From Deltaproteobacteria bacterium (GTDB lineage Bacteria; Desulfobacterota; Desulfobulbia; Desulfobulbales; Desulfurivibrionaceae): a DNA stretch of 64,000 nucleotides. A model generated the notes under the pieces. The model saw nothing but the letters and a program-made list of their open reading frames with translations, was not told the DNA's origin and did not search any database. Below, in pieces: positions 51,154-60,274 of this stretch. Numbering within the stretch: position 1 is the stretch's first letter; each line of letters starts with the position of its first letter. Both the position numbers and the translations under genes were made by a program. The stretch covers positions 289,634-353,633 of the forward strand of contig JAJZRO010000001.1 in NCBI GenBank assembly GCA_021802645.1, written 5' to 3'.

Positions 51154-51798
51154 CTATTTCGTGATGATCACCTCGGTGCCGACCTTGATCACCCGGAAGA
51201 GTTCGTCGATGTCCTTGTTGCGCAGGGCCACGCAGCCATAGGTCCACTGCCAGAACTCGCCATCGCCGTGGATGAAGATGTCGCCACCCAAGGCAGTATT
51301 CGCGGGGGGAATCCGCCCCTGGGTAATGCTGCGGACGATGGTGTCGTACTGCCGCCCGTCGATCAAGCCTTCGCGCAGTCCCCGCTCGGCATGCTCGATG
51401 TTGGGATAGCTCAGCGCCAGCGACAGATGATACTTGCTATGCGGGTTCTTCTGGCAGATGTAGAATTTCCCCTCCGGCGTGCAGGCATCGCCGCGGCGGA
51501 CCTTGTCGTCCTTCGGATTCTGGCCGATGAGGACCGGATAGGCCCGCCAGAGTTTATCGCCCTCGAAAAGGTAGAGGGTCTTTTTGCTCTTGTGGATTTC
51601 GATCAGCGGGTTGGCCAGGACGGCGGGCAAAGGCTGATCTTGGGCGGGGTTGCAGTACCTGGTATCCCCCTCGGGGGTGAAGGTATCCGGCAGGCAGGGC
51701 GCAGGAAGCTCGGCGAGCTTGGTCGAAGCGGTACAGCCGCTAAAAACCCAGCAACAGACCACAATCAGAGCAGCACTATACCAACGCACTCGTTGCAT
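51154..51798 (-). CDS. L,D-transpeptidase lipoprotein, YkuD family
   Basis: From the ATG at 51798 the product has a lipoprotein signal with lipobox V-F-S-G-C. The YkuD domain has an early I-x-K-S-K-K-T-L-Y-L-F-E motif and a catalytic region H-G-D-G then T-Y-G-C-V-A-L-R-N, the Cys being the nucleophile. It may form 3-3 cross-links or attach lipoproteins to peptidoglycan. The frame could start at 51822, adding eight residues before the signal. The next gene upstream encodes a second YkuD protein. Confidence 0.85.
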   Translation of the reverse strand: MQRVRWYSAALIVVCCWVFSGCTASTKLAELPAPCLPDTFTPEGDTRYCNPAQDQPLPAVLANPLIEIHKSKKTLYLFEGDKLWRAYPVLIGQNPKDDKVRRGDACTPEGKFYICQKNPHSKYHLSLALSYPNIEHAERGLREGLIDGRQYDTIVRSITQGRIPPANTALGGDIFIHGDGEFWQWTYGCVALRNKDIDELFRVIKVGTEVIITK

Positions 51799-51943
51799 GG
51801 CGATCTCAGAATCGAAAGTCATTCATGAGGTCGGACCCAATCCTCCTTGGCACCATGGGCCGCCCCCAGCCAGCAGCCGGGTGTTCTTGCGGCACATCGA
51901 CTGGTCCCTTATACCACATTTTGGCGAAAAGCGCCCACCGCTT

Positions 51944-53038
51944 TTATTCGTGAATCCATACCGCGGTGCCAAGGGTTCTCTTGGCGACCACGCCCTTGCC
52001 GTGCCGACGGGGGGGGGAAGGGGTCGTCTGGCTGGCGGTGGTCCAGCCGTAAAGCCACAAGGCATCCCGCGGCGAGAGATTCACGCAGCCGTGCGAGGTG
52101 GGCAACCCGAAAATATCGTGCCAGTAGGAGGCATGCAGCGCGTAACCCTGGTAGAAGAACATTTGCCAGAGCACGTCCTCCAAAAAATAAAGGTCATCGC
52201 CGGGCTCGCCGCCGCTCATCTTCTTCTCTTCCACCTTGTAATAGATGCGGTAGACTCCCTGCACCGTGGGGAAACGCGAGATGCCGGTGGAGACCAGGGT
52301 GGAAAAGACCATCCGATTGCCCTCATAGGCGGCCAGGGTCTGCTCGTTGAGACTCACGTCGATCCAGCGTTCCGTCGCCCCAACCCCCTCCGGCCGCAGG
52401 CGAGGAATCACCAGACCAAGACGACGATAGGGCAGCCAGCCACCGCAACCGATGTTGCACCACTTCTCGCCATTCACCTCCTCTATTTCATGGATGTAAA
52501 CCAGGGAGCGTTCCGGCAGGGTCAGCGCGTCCAGCTCCGGCAATTCACCCGGCTTGCTGTAAACCTGGCTGTTGAAGAGGACCCAGGCAAAGACCTGATC
52601 CATGCCGGGCGGCACCAGAATGCCTTCATAGGTCGAAACCGTGAGCAGCTGCAAGGTCTCGGCCCGCACGTACTCACCCTTGTTGATCTGGTACCAACTG
52701 TGGCCATCGGCCTCTCTCGGTTCGGCACTCTCAAGGCTGAGGCCGATGTAGCCGGCCGGCAGGATACGCAGCGGCGGCTTGCCTTGGCCCTCATCGGTCG
52801 GAGTGGCATAGACCGGCACTGCCTGCTTGCCCTTGACCAGCGCATAGGGAATGTCCAGCAACGGACTGTCCACCGCCGGCTGACTCAGGCCGGTAAGCTG
52901 CGTCACGCAGAAATCCTCGCCACCCGCCAGCGCCGCGGGGACGGCGACGAGCGGAAAAAAGAACGCCACTGCCATGCAGACGATTGCGCCCCAGATATTG
53001 CCGCGCCCTTCTATCCTTCGCACCATTTCCTCCATCAT
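51944..53038 (-). CDS. Exported L,D-transpeptidase with SH3-like N-terminal region
   Basis: The 364-residue protein has a signal peptide (hydrophobic residues near 17-38 ending A-L-A). An SH3-like region follows (about 60-140, with two later Cys in C-N-I-G-C-G-G-W), then a YkuD domain beginning I-D-V-S-L-N-E-Q-T-L. The active site reads H-A-S-Y-W-H then T-S-H-G-C-V-N-L-S. It cross-links or anchors to peptidoglycan in the periplasm. Its ATG overlaps the mnmA stop, and it precedes the lipoprotein-type LDT; the two are not close paralogues. Confidence 0.88.
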   Translation of the reverse strand: MMEEMVRRIEGRGNIWGAIVCMAVAFFFPLVAVPAALAGGEDFCVTQLTGLSQPAVDSPLLDIPYALVKGKQAVPVYATPTDEGQGKPPLRILPAGYIGLSLESAEPREADGHSWYQINKGEYVRAETLQLLTVSTYEGILVPPGMDQVFAWVLFNSQVYSKPGELPELDALTLPERSLVYIHEIEEVNGEKWCNIGCGGWLPYRRLGLVIPRLRPEGVGATERWIDVSLNEQTLAAYEGNRMVFSTLVSTGISRFPTVQGVYRIYYKVEEKKMSGGEPGDDLYFLEDVLWQMFFYQGYALHASYWHDIFGLPTSHGCVNLSPRDALWLYGWTTASQTTPSPPRRHGKGVVAKRTLGTAVWIHE

Positions 53039-54141
53039 CCGCCGTGACGCCCACCGCCGTCGGCATCCTGTTCCAAAACCGCCATTGCAATTTCGCCGCT
53101 CCCCACCACCGCCGCGCCATCATAAAATACGACAAACTGACCTGGGGTGATGGCGCGCTGGGGGGTGTCGAACACCACCCGCAGGCCACGGGCCACCGCC
53201 TCCACCTGCGCCGGCGCCGGCTGGTGGCGATAGCGGAGCTGCACCAGGTAACGGCCCGGCAGCTTTGGCGGCGCACCGGCCAGCCAATGCACGTCTTCGG
53301 TCAGCAGGACGACATGGTACAGCGCCATCTCCTTGCCGACAATCACCGCGTTGCGCGCGGCATCGAGCGCCACCACATAGTACGGCGTGACGTCCGGCAC
53401 CCCCAGGCCGCGGCGCTGGCCGATGGTATAGCCGGGCAGGCCGTTGTGGGTGCCAAGGCATCGGCCATCCGCAGTGAGAATCGGCCCCGGTGCCGCCGTT
53501 TCTCCGCAATACCCGGCCACAAAAGCCGCCACCTCCTGCCCCTCCAAAAAACAGACATCCTGGCTTTCCTTGCCGTGCCGACCCGCGATGCCGCGCTGGG
53601 CCGCCAGGCGATACACCTCCTCCTTGGTGCGGTCGCCCAAGGGGAAGAGCAGCTGCCGCAATGCCGCCTGACCGAGGCGGCAAAGAAAATAGGATTGGTC
53701 CTTGCGCTGATCCACGCCCCGCAGAAGCCGGTAACCGCCAGCCGCCGCCTCCTCCAGCCGCGCATAATGGCCGGTGGCGAGGAGATCACCGTACCGCGGC
53801 ACCACCTGCCTCAACAACTCGCCCGCCTTGATCCGGCGGTTGCAGACCACACACGGATTGGGGGTTCTGCCGGCCGCATAGGCGGCAACGAAATAATCGA
53901 GCACCTCCCGCCGGAAGACTTCGTGCAGATCAACCACCACCAGCGGGATGCCGAGATGGGCGGCCACCGCCCGCGCCTCTTCCTCGTGATGGCGCAGGTC
54001 CTGCTGGCCGAGGCGCATGTAGACCCCGGTAACCAAGGCCCCTGCCTCCATGAGCAGCGCGGCGGCCACCGCACTGTCCACTCCGCCGCTCATGGCGACA
54101 ACGATTTTTTTGTTGTATAGTTGCGCAAGACGCGCCGCCAT
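53035..54141 (-). CDS. mnmA: tRNA-specific 2-thiouridylase MnmA
   Basis: The 368-residue enzyme has the PP-loop M-S-G-G-V-D-S-A-V near residue 17, catalytic Cys in N-P-C-V-V-C-N and the second Cys in S-Q-D-V-C-F-L. It thiolates U34 of Lys, Glu and Gln tRNAs using a persulfide donor. The first catalytic motif uses C-V-V-C where the E. coli protein has C-x-x-C spacing as well. It precedes the L,D-transpeptidases in a minus-strand unit and is divergent from the U32/TrhP gene. Confidence 0.95.
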   Translation of the reverse strand: MAARLAQLYNKKIVVAMSGGVDSAVAAALLMEAGALVTGVYMRLGQQDLRHHEEEARAVAAHLGIPLVVVDLHEVFRREVLDYFVAAYAAGRTPNPCVVCNRRIKAGELLRQVVPRYGDLLATGHYARLEEAAAGGYRLLRGVDQRKDQSYFLCRLGQAALRQLLFPLGDRTKEEVYRLAAQRGIAGRHGKESQDVCFLEGQEVAAFVAGYCGETAAPGPILTADGRCLGTHNGLPGYTIGQRRGLGVPDVTPYYVVALDAARNAVIVGKEMALYHVVLLTEDVHWLAGAPPKLPGRYLVQLRYRHQPAPAQVEAVARGLRVVFDTPQRAITPGQFVVFYDGAAVVGSGEIAMAVLEQDADGGGRHGG

Positions 54142-54231
54142 GCTGCCGTCCTTCCTGGTCGATTACCGGCCACCTGTCCGGCCGCGACAGGGCCGACTAT
54201 ACCATATTTCATCCGAAGAGACCGCCGAGAA

Positions 54232-55476
54232 ATGAAACCCTTTCCGGAACTGCTGGCCCCGGCCGGCACCTTCGAAAAATTGCAGGCCGCCATCCGCTAT
54301 GGCGCCGATGCCGTCTACCTCGGCGGTACCAAATACAGCCTCAGGGCGCATGCCGGCAACTTTTCCGACGAGGACCTCGCCGCCGCGATCCGCTATGCCC
54401 ACGGCCACGGGGTCAAAGTCTATGTGACGGTCAATATCTTTGCCCACGCCGCCGATCTCGCCGCTCTTCCCGCCTATCTCCACACCCTGCGGGAGGCCGC
54501 GGCCGACGCCCTGATCGTCGCCGACCCCGGCGTACTGGCCATCGCCCGCCGGACCGTGCCGGAGCTGCCGATCCATCTCAGCACCCAGGCCAATGTCACC
54601 AACCGCGAAAGCGCCTGCTTCTGGGTGGCGCAAGGGGTCAAGCGGCTCAACCTCGCCCGCGAACTCTCGCTGGCCGAGATCCGCGCCATCCGGGCGGCCA
54701 CCGCGGCGGAACTTGAACTCTTCACCCACGGAGCGCTCTGCATCTCCTACTCGGGTCGCTGTATGCTCAGCCTCTATCTCACCGGCCGCGACGCCAATCA
54801 GGGCGACTGCGCCCACCCCTGCCGCTACCAATACCGCCTCGAAGAGGAAAAACGGCCGGGCCAGTTCTTCCCGGTGGAGGAGGACGACCGTGGCAGCTAT
54901 ATCTTCAACGCCAAGGATCTCTGCCTGCTCAACCGGCTGCCCGACCTGATCGCGGCCGGCGCCGATTCGCTCAAGCTCGAAGGCCGCATGAAAAGCGTCT
55001 ATTACGTGGGCGCCATCGTGCGGCTCTACCGCGCGGCGCTCGACTACTGGCAGGAACATGGCCTGCCGACCAGCGAGGTGCCGACCGCGCTGCCGCCGGC
55101 CTTCCAGGAAGAGCTGCACAAGATCGGCTCCCGCGGCTATACGGAAAACTTCCTCGACGAACCGCCAGGGCAGAACGACATGCTCTACGAGGGCGCCATG
55201 GTCCGGGCCGAATATGCGCCGGTGGGCATTGTCCGCGAGGCGGGGGAGGCGCCGCTCATCGAGACCCGCAACCCCATCACCATCGGCGAAACGGTGGAGT
55301 ACCTCGGACCAGGTCTCGCCAACCTCGCCGGCCGCATCGTCGCCCTCACCGACCAGCCGGGCAACACCATGACCCGCGCCAATCCCAACCAGCTCGTCCG
55401 CCTTACTCTCGACCGGCCGGCGCAGGGGTGGCTGCCGCTGGGATTGATCCGCAAGCACACCACACCGGGGACATAA
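54232..55476 (+). CDS. trhP: U32 family protein, TrhP (YegQ)-like tRNA hydroxylase
   Basis: The 414-residue protein starts P-E-L-L-A-P-A-G-T-F-E-K-L and has the U32 Cys block H-G-A-L-C-I-S-Y-S-G-R-C-M-L-S then G-D-C-A-H-P-C-R-Y. A C-terminal beta-barrel ends near G-L-I-R-K. In E. coli TrhP hydroxylates U34 to ho5U on tRNAs. The length and motifs fit TrhP rather than UbiU/UbiV or RlhA. The ATG at 54232 is used; the frame upstream overlaps mnmA on the other strand. It is divergent from mnmA, another U34 modifier. Confidence 0.83.
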   Translation: MKPFPELLAPAGTFEKLQAAIRYGADAVYLGGTKYSLRAHAGNFSDEDLAAAIRYAHGHGVKVYVTVNIFAHAADLAALPAYLHTLREAAADALIVADPGVLAIARRTVPELPIHLSTQANVTNRESACFWVAQGVKRLNLARELSLAEIRAIRAATAAELELFTHGALCISYSGRCMLSLYLTGRDANQGDCAHPCRYQYRLEEEKRPGQFFPVEEDDRGSYIFNAKDLCLLNRLPDLIAAGADSLKLEGRMKSVYYVGAIVRLYRAALDYWQEHGLPTSEVPTALPPAFQEELHKIGSRGYTENFLDEPPGQNDMLYEGAMVRAEYAPVGIVREAGEAPLIETRNPITIGETVEYLGPGLANLAGRIVALTDQPGNTMTRANPNQLVRLTLDRPAQGWLPLGLIRKHTTPGT

Positions 55477-55478
55477 CC

Positions 55479-55838
55479 ATGCAATGCGACAAATGCCAGG
55501 CCCCCATTCCGCCGGGGGAGGAGGAAACCATCCATGGCCGCACGGTCTGCGAGGATTGTCTGATGGACATCCTCTCGCCCGCCCGGACCTGCGACCCGTG
55601 GGCGGTGCGCAGCGCCCAGCAGACCATGGACACCATGGCCGGCACCGTGCACCTCAATCCCAATCAGGAACGGATTCTCGCCCTCCTCGCCGAGAGCGGT
55701 GGCCTCGCCCTGGCCGAGCTGGCCGGACGCCTCGGCCTGAAGGTGCAGGATGTGGAACGGGAGATTGCGGCGCTTCGTCACATGGAAAAGGTGCGCGGCG
55801 CACTGAAGGACGGACACAAGATCATTCGCCTCTGGTGA
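55479..55838 (+). CDS. Zinc-ribbon plus winged-helix small protein
   Basis: The 119-residue protein has an N-terminal zinc ribbon (C-D-K-C near residue 3 and C-E-D-C near 25) and a C-terminal helical domain with a winged-helix look (L-N-P-N-Q-E-R-I-L-A-L-L-A-E-S-G, then L-A-G-R-L-G-L). It starts two bases after trhP at M-Q-C-D-K-C. I do not recognise a named family. DNA or RNA binding is inferred. A longer start at 55428 overlaps trhP and lacks support. Confidence 0.65.
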   Translation: MQCDKCQAPIPPGEEETIHGRTVCEDCLMDILSPARTCDPWAVRSAQQTMDTMAGTVHLNPNQERILALLAESGGLALAELAGRLGLKVQDVEREIAALRHMEKVRGALKDGHKIIRLW

Positions 55839-55980
55839 TGGGCGCCGCCATTGGCCGCGGCCGCAAAAAAGGTTGCAAAAGTCGCGTCCCCTCCGCATAC
55901 TGGCACTGGCCAGCGACACGGCCCTGCCACGCCGTCGCCCTTGAAACAGGGGCCACCAGAAGCTACCGGATGCGACCACT

Positions 55981-56850
55981 ATGGATTTCCTCGCCAACCA
56001 CCGCCCCAAACCGGCACTCATCGACAGCGCCACCTTTAAGATTTTCTACAACGAGATGCCGATCGCGGTCCAGCTCTTCAATGCGGCCGGGGTGCTGTGC
56101 ATGGCAAACCCTGCCTGGGAAGCGCTGTGGCAGGCCAGGGCGGAAGACGCTGTCGGCCGCTATAACGCCCTGGAGGATACCCAGGCAAAAGAGATCGGCT
56201 TCGCCGAGTTCTTTCAGCGCTGCCTCCATGGCGAATCGCTGGAGATCCCGGACTTTTTCTACGACCCGACCCGCTCCGGCTATCCCGGCCGCGGCCGCTG
56301 GCTGCACTCGACCATGCACAAGGTCCATGACGCCCTTTCCGGCGCACCGTATGTGGTGCTCTGCCACCTCGATGTCACCGAACGCAAGGAGGCGGAGCAG
56401 CAACTTGCCTCCCACGCCCGCCGGGTCGAGGAGGCCAACATCAGCATGAAAATGCTGCTCCGCCAAGTCACCATGGCCAAGGAGGAACTGGAACGCACCA
56501 TCAGCGATAATCTCAAATCCCTCATCCTGCCGGCCCTGAACGAACTGGAGAGCAAACTGGCCGACCGTCCTGAGCGCGCCTATATCCAGGCGATCCGCGC
56601 CAATGTTGGCCGCCTCACCGCGGTCCTGCCCGCGCAGCTTGCCGCCCACTACCAGAACCTCACCCGCCGGGAGCAGCAGGTGGCCGAACTGATCCGCCAG
56701 GGCCATACCACCAAGGAGATCGCCGCCTTGCTCGGCGTTTCCCGCCGGACAGTGGAGTTTTATCGCGACGCCATCCGTCGCAAATTCGGGCTCAAGAGCC
56801 GGAAGGTCAACCTCCACTCCTTTCTCGCCATCCCCTCCCCGACCACCTAA
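55981..56850 (+). CDS. PAS-LuxR transcriptional regulator
   Basis: The 289-residue protein has a PAS domain (about residues 18-135, ending D-V-T-E-R-K-E-A-E-Q), a helical linker and a C-terminal LuxR-type HTH starting L-T-R-R-E-Q-Q-V-A-E-L-I-R near residue 222. It has no receiver domain. PAS-LuxR proteins act as direct sensors or as outputs of kinases. It leads the 55.9-60.2 kb signalling cluster. Confidence 0.88.
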   Translation: MDFLANHRPKPALIDSATFKIFYNEMPIAVQLFNAAGVLCMANPAWEALWQARAEDAVGRYNALEDTQAKEIGFAEFFQRCLHGESLEIPDFFYDPTRSGYPGRGRWLHSTMHKVHDALSGAPYVVLCHLDVTERKEAEQQLASHARRVEEANISMKMLLRQVTMAKEELERTISDNLKSLILPALNELESKLADRPERAYIQAIRANVGRLTAVLPAQLAAHYQNLTRREQQVAELIRQGHTTKEIAALLGVSRRTVEFYRDAIRRKFGLKSRKVNLHSFLAIPSPTT

Positions 56851-56981
56851 TATCTCTCGTATTTTTTCCGTATTCTTTTCGTATTGTATTCTCGGAAGAA
56901 ATCCTTTTTCTTACCTTGAAGGCACAGGGTGCACGTTCTTTTGAGGTGTATAAACAGAAGGTTGGTTACCGCAAGGATCAC

Positions 56982-57557
56982 ATGCACAGCATTACCATCC
57001 TCCTGGTCAAGGAACCGGACCTCCTCCGCGACGGAATCACCGAGGCGCTTACCAAGGCCCGCTATCAGGTTCTCATCGCCGGCAGCAGCGACGAGGCCCT
57101 GCACTTACTCAAGGCACACCACATCGACCTCATCCTCGCCGACCTGCAACTGCCCCCTCCCGGCTGCCTCACTCTCCTCAGCGAGGCGCGAACGCTGGAC
57201 CCCATGATCGGTTTTCTCTGTCTCAAGGGTTACGGTGACGACGACATGGTCCGCGAGGCGCTGCGCCGCGAGGCCGACGACTTCCTCCTGCCGCCCTACG
57301 ACCGCCACGAACTCTATTTCCGGGTGACGGCCTGCCTCGAAAAGAAAGAGTTCCGTCGCACGACCAAGAGTGAGAAGATGCTGCCGGTCTGTTCCTCCTG
57401 CAAAAAGGCGCACCCCGGTACTCCCCACGACAGCTGGGTTCCCCTGGAAGAGTTCCTCGCCGATCAGGCCGGTATTACCCTCACCCACGGCCTCTGCCCC
57501 GATTGTTCGGAGAAAATGCACGCCAAAATCGATCAGTTCGGCAAACAGCGGCGCTAG
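56982..57557 (+). CDS. Degenerate receiver protein with C-terminal cysteine-pair domain
   Basis: The 191-residue protein has a receiver-like fold with Asp54 in L-A-D-L-Q-L-P. The acidic pair is K10-E11, the conserved Thr position is lost, and the usual Lys (D-Y-L-x-K-P) is Pro in F-L-L-P-P. Residues 134-178 form a short domain with C-S-S-C-K-K and C-P-D-C-S-E-K, of the type found at the end of kinases and receivers in Geobacter and sulfate reducers. Phosphorylation is doubtful. The ATG at 56982 has an AAGGA site. It is 124 bases after the PAS-LuxR gene. Confidence 0.8.
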   Translation: MHSITILLVKEPDLLRDGITEALTKARYQVLIAGSSDEALHLLKAHHIDLILADLQLPPPGCLTLLSEARTLDPMIGFLCLKGYGDDDMVREALRREADDFLLPPYDRHELYFRVTACLEKKEFRRTTKSEKMLPVCSSCKKAHPGTPHDSWVPLEEFLADQAGITLTHGLCPDCSEKMHAKIDQFGKQRR

Positions 57558-57665
57558 CCGTGCCCTTGCGCCACCGCGACTCTTTTCCCTTGCCTTTGTT
57601 TTTTATTCCCTTTTTGCCACCCCGTGCGCTACGATGGAGCCAGAACCTGTCGCCGGAGGTGACCG

Positions 57666-58193
57666 ATGCCGCCCCCCAACCTCGCAACACTCCCGCTGCC
57701 GCTGGAACGCGACCTTTTTCTGCGTTCCCTGATCCGGGAACTCGCCGGCACCCTGGAGGACGTCATCGGGGTTGACGAGGCCTCGGGTTACACCAGCCTG
57801 GTGGGACAACGCCTTGGCGACTGGATCAACACCCTCTACCGCGAGGCCTTGGGCGTGCCCACCCTTGATCGGGAGCAGGTGGCCGCGGTGCTGGTCGATC
57901 TCAAACAGCGCATCCAGGGCGATTTTTCCCTCATAAGTCTCGACGCGGATAAAATCGTGCTCGGTAACCGGACCTGCCCCTTTGCCGACAAGGTGATCGG
58001 ACGCCCCTCCCTCTGCATGATGACCTCCAACGTCTTCGGCGTCATCGCCGCGGAAAACCTCGGTTATGCCAAGGTGGTGCTGGCCGAGACCATCGCGGCC
58101 GGCCAGCCCGCCTGCATGGTCACCGTCTACCTCCAGCCCTCTGCCGAGGCGGAGACGGAAGAAGGACGCGAATACTTCAAGGCCATCGCCTGA
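57666..58193 (+). CDS. Methanogen output domain 1 (MetOD1)-like protein
   Basis: The 175-residue protein matches the MetOD1 pattern: a helical N-terminus, then N-R-T-C-P-F (C104), [14 protein letters not shown] (C117), [17 protein letters not shown] (C150) and a final beta strand. The three Cys could bind a cluster or metal. The domain is found as an output or stand-alone sensor in archaea and deltaproteobacteria. Its TGA shares a base with the ATG of the hybrid kinase that follows, so the two are translationally coupled. Confidence 0.75.
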   Translation: MPPPNLATLPLPLERDLFLRSLIRELAGTLEDVIGVDEASGYTSLVGQRLGDWINTLYREALGVPTLDREQVAAVLVDLKQRIQGDFSLISLDADKIVLGNRTCPFADKVIGRPSLCMMTSNVFGVIAAENLGYAKVVLAETIAAGQPACMVTVYLQPSAEAETEEGREYFKAIA

Positions 58194-60220
58194 TGCCCGT
58201 CGTCCACTTCCACCATTACACCGATCCCCAGCGCGATCCGCACTTCCTGGTGGCCACCAGCGGCGAATTGCTGGCCGCCAACCGGGCCGGCGAAAAACTG
58301 CTGGGGCTCCGCCGCGACCGTTCGCCCGGCACCCTGCTCCGCAACCATGTCGACACGCGGCCGGAGGAAGTGGCCGATTTCCTGCGCCTCTGTGCCCGCA
58401 GCCAGCAGCCGCTGCCCGGCGCGCTCGCGTTGCGCTGTGCCGATGGCGAGCTGTTCCGGGGCGTATGCCATGGGTACGGCATTGACGACCTCACCCACGG
58501 CGGCCGGCTGGTCGTGCTCCATTGCCAGAGCCGCGAGTCAGCCAGCAGCCGCTTTCTGGCCCTCAACGCCAACCTGGAAGAACTGCGCCGCGCCTACCAC
58601 CAACTCAAAAACCAGGCCGCGCAGCTCAGCCGGGAGATCGCGGAACGCCGCCACGCCGAGAAGGCGCTCCAGAAAAGCAAGGACTTGCTGACCGCCATCA
58701 TCGATGGCGCCACCGACAACATCTTTTTGAAAGACACCGCTGGCCGCTACCTGTTAGCGAACAACGCCATTGCTGCCCGTTTCGGCCAACCCAAGGAAGC
58801 GATCATCGGTCGCAACGACACCGCCTTCTTCACGCCCGAGGATGCCGCCCGGCTCATGGCCTGGGATCGCGAGATCATGACAGCCGGGACTACTGCCAAC
58901 CAGGAAGTGATACTCACCGAGCAGGGCAGCAAACGCCACTGGTTGGTCACCAAAGGGGTGCTCCGCGACCACACCGGCCAAGTCGCCGGAGTCTGGGGCA
59001 TTTCCCGTGACATCACGACGCTCCGCGAGCAGGAACAGGAACGACTCCAGTGGGAGAAGCGGCTCCAGCACATGCAGAAGCTGGAAAGCCTCGGGGTGCT
59101 GGCCGGCGGCATCGCCCACGATTTCAACAACCTGCTGATGGCGATCCTCGGCTATGCCGATCTCGCCCTGCTCGAAACCTCGCCGCTCTCCAACAGCCGC
59201 CGCTATGTGGAGGAGATCGAAAAGGCGGCGCGGCGGGCCGCCGACCTCGCCGGCCAGATGCTGGCCTATTCCGGCAAGGGCAAATTCGTCATCAAGACCT
59301 TCAGCCTCTCGGAGCTCGTGAAGGAGATGGGCAAGATGCTCGAAATCTCGGTCTCCAAAAAGGCGATCCTCAAATACCGCCTGGCCGAAAACCTGCCGCC
59401 CATCGAGGCCGACCCCACCCAGATCCGCCAAGTCGTCATGAACCTCGTCATCAACGCCTCGGAGGCCATTGGCGAAAAAAGCGGCGTCATCACCGTCACC
59501 ACCGGCGCCCTCGACTGCAACCGCGACTACCTGACCGCCACCTTCCTGGACGAACAGCAGCCCGAGGGGCTCTACAGCTATCTGGAGGTGGCCGATACCG
59601 GCTGCGGCATGGATCCCGAGATCCAGGCCAAGCTCTTTGACCCCTTCTTCACCACCAAGTTCACCGGCCGCGGCCTCGGCATGGCCTCGGTACTCGGGAT
59701 TGTCCGCGGCCATAAAGGGAGCATCAAGGTTTACAGCGAAGCCGGCCAGGGCACCACCATCAAGGTGCTTTTCCCGGTGAGCAGCAAGCCGCCGGAAAGC
59801 CTGGCGGCCGGGGCGCAACCCACCCTTGCCCACCACGGCGCCACTATTCTGCTGGTGGATGACGACGAAACCGTCCGTGCCGTCGGCAAAGACATGCTCA
59901 CCCGGCTCGGCCACACCGTCTTCACCGCGGTTGACGGCCGCGACTGCCTTGAGGTTTACAGCAAGGAGCGGGAGGCCATCGACTGTATCGTCCTCGACCT
60001 CACCATGCCCCGGCTCAACGGCGAAGAGGCCTTCCGAGAACTGCGACAGCTCGACCCCGAGGTCCGGGTCATCCTCTCCAGTGGCTACAATGAGGAAGAG
60101 ATCCGCCAACGCTTTGCCGGCAAGGGGATTGCCGGCTTCATTCAAAAGCCCTATGCCCTGGCCACCCTCAAAGCGGTGCTGGCCGCGGCACTCGACCACA
60201 AGACGGCCACCGACGGCTAA
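58193..60220 (+). CDS. PAS hybrid histidine kinase with C-terminal receiver
   Basis: The 675-residue cytoplasmic kinase has an N-terminal PAS-like region (about 1-110), a coiled coil, a second PAS domain (about 165-285), and HisKA with G-G-I-A-H-D-F-N-N (His309). An ATPase domain with N-A-S-E-A-I and D-T-G-C-G-M-D follows, then a C-terminal receiver with phospho-Asp602 in L-D-L-T-M-P and Lys in F-I-Q-K-P-Y. No DNA-binding output is attached. The MetOD1 protein is its likely input partner; downstream output might be the PAS-LuxR protein or a distal regulator. Confidence 0.92.
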   Translation: MPVVHFHHYTDPQRDPHFLVATSGELLAANRAGEKLLGLRRDRSPGTLLRNHVDTRPEEVADFLRLCARSQQPLPGALALRCADGELFRGVCHGYGIDDLTHGGRLVVLHCQSRESASSRFLALNANLEELRRAYHQLKNQAAQLSREIAERRHAEKALQKSKDLLTAIIDGATDNIFLKDTAGRYLLANNAIAARFGQPKEAIIGRNDTAFFTPEDAARLMAWDREIMTAGTTANQEVILTEQGSKRHWLVTKGVLRDHTGQVAGVWGISRDITTLREQEQERLQWEKRLQHMQKLESLGVLAGGIAHDFNNLLMAILGYADLALLETSPLSNSRRYVEEIEKAARRAADLAGQMLAYSGKGKFVIKTFSLSELVKEMGKMLEISVSKKAILKYRLAENLPPIEADPTQIRQVVMNLVINASEAIGEKSGVITVTTGALDCNRDYLTATFLDEQQPEGLYSYLEVADTGCGMDPEIQAKLFDPFFTTKFTGRGLGMASVLGIVRGHKGSIKVYSEAGQGTTIKVLFPVSSKPPESLAAGAQPTLAHHGATILLVDDDETVRAVGKDMLTRLGHTVFTAVDGRDCLEVYSKEREAIDCIVLDLTMPRLNGEEAFRELRQLDPEVRVILSSGYNEEEIRQRFAGKGIAGFIQKPYALATLKAVLAAALDHKTATDG

Positions 60221-60274
60221 CCACCCCGCTCCCACCCCGGGCCCTTGCCCTCCACCCCGTCGTTCGAGGAAACC

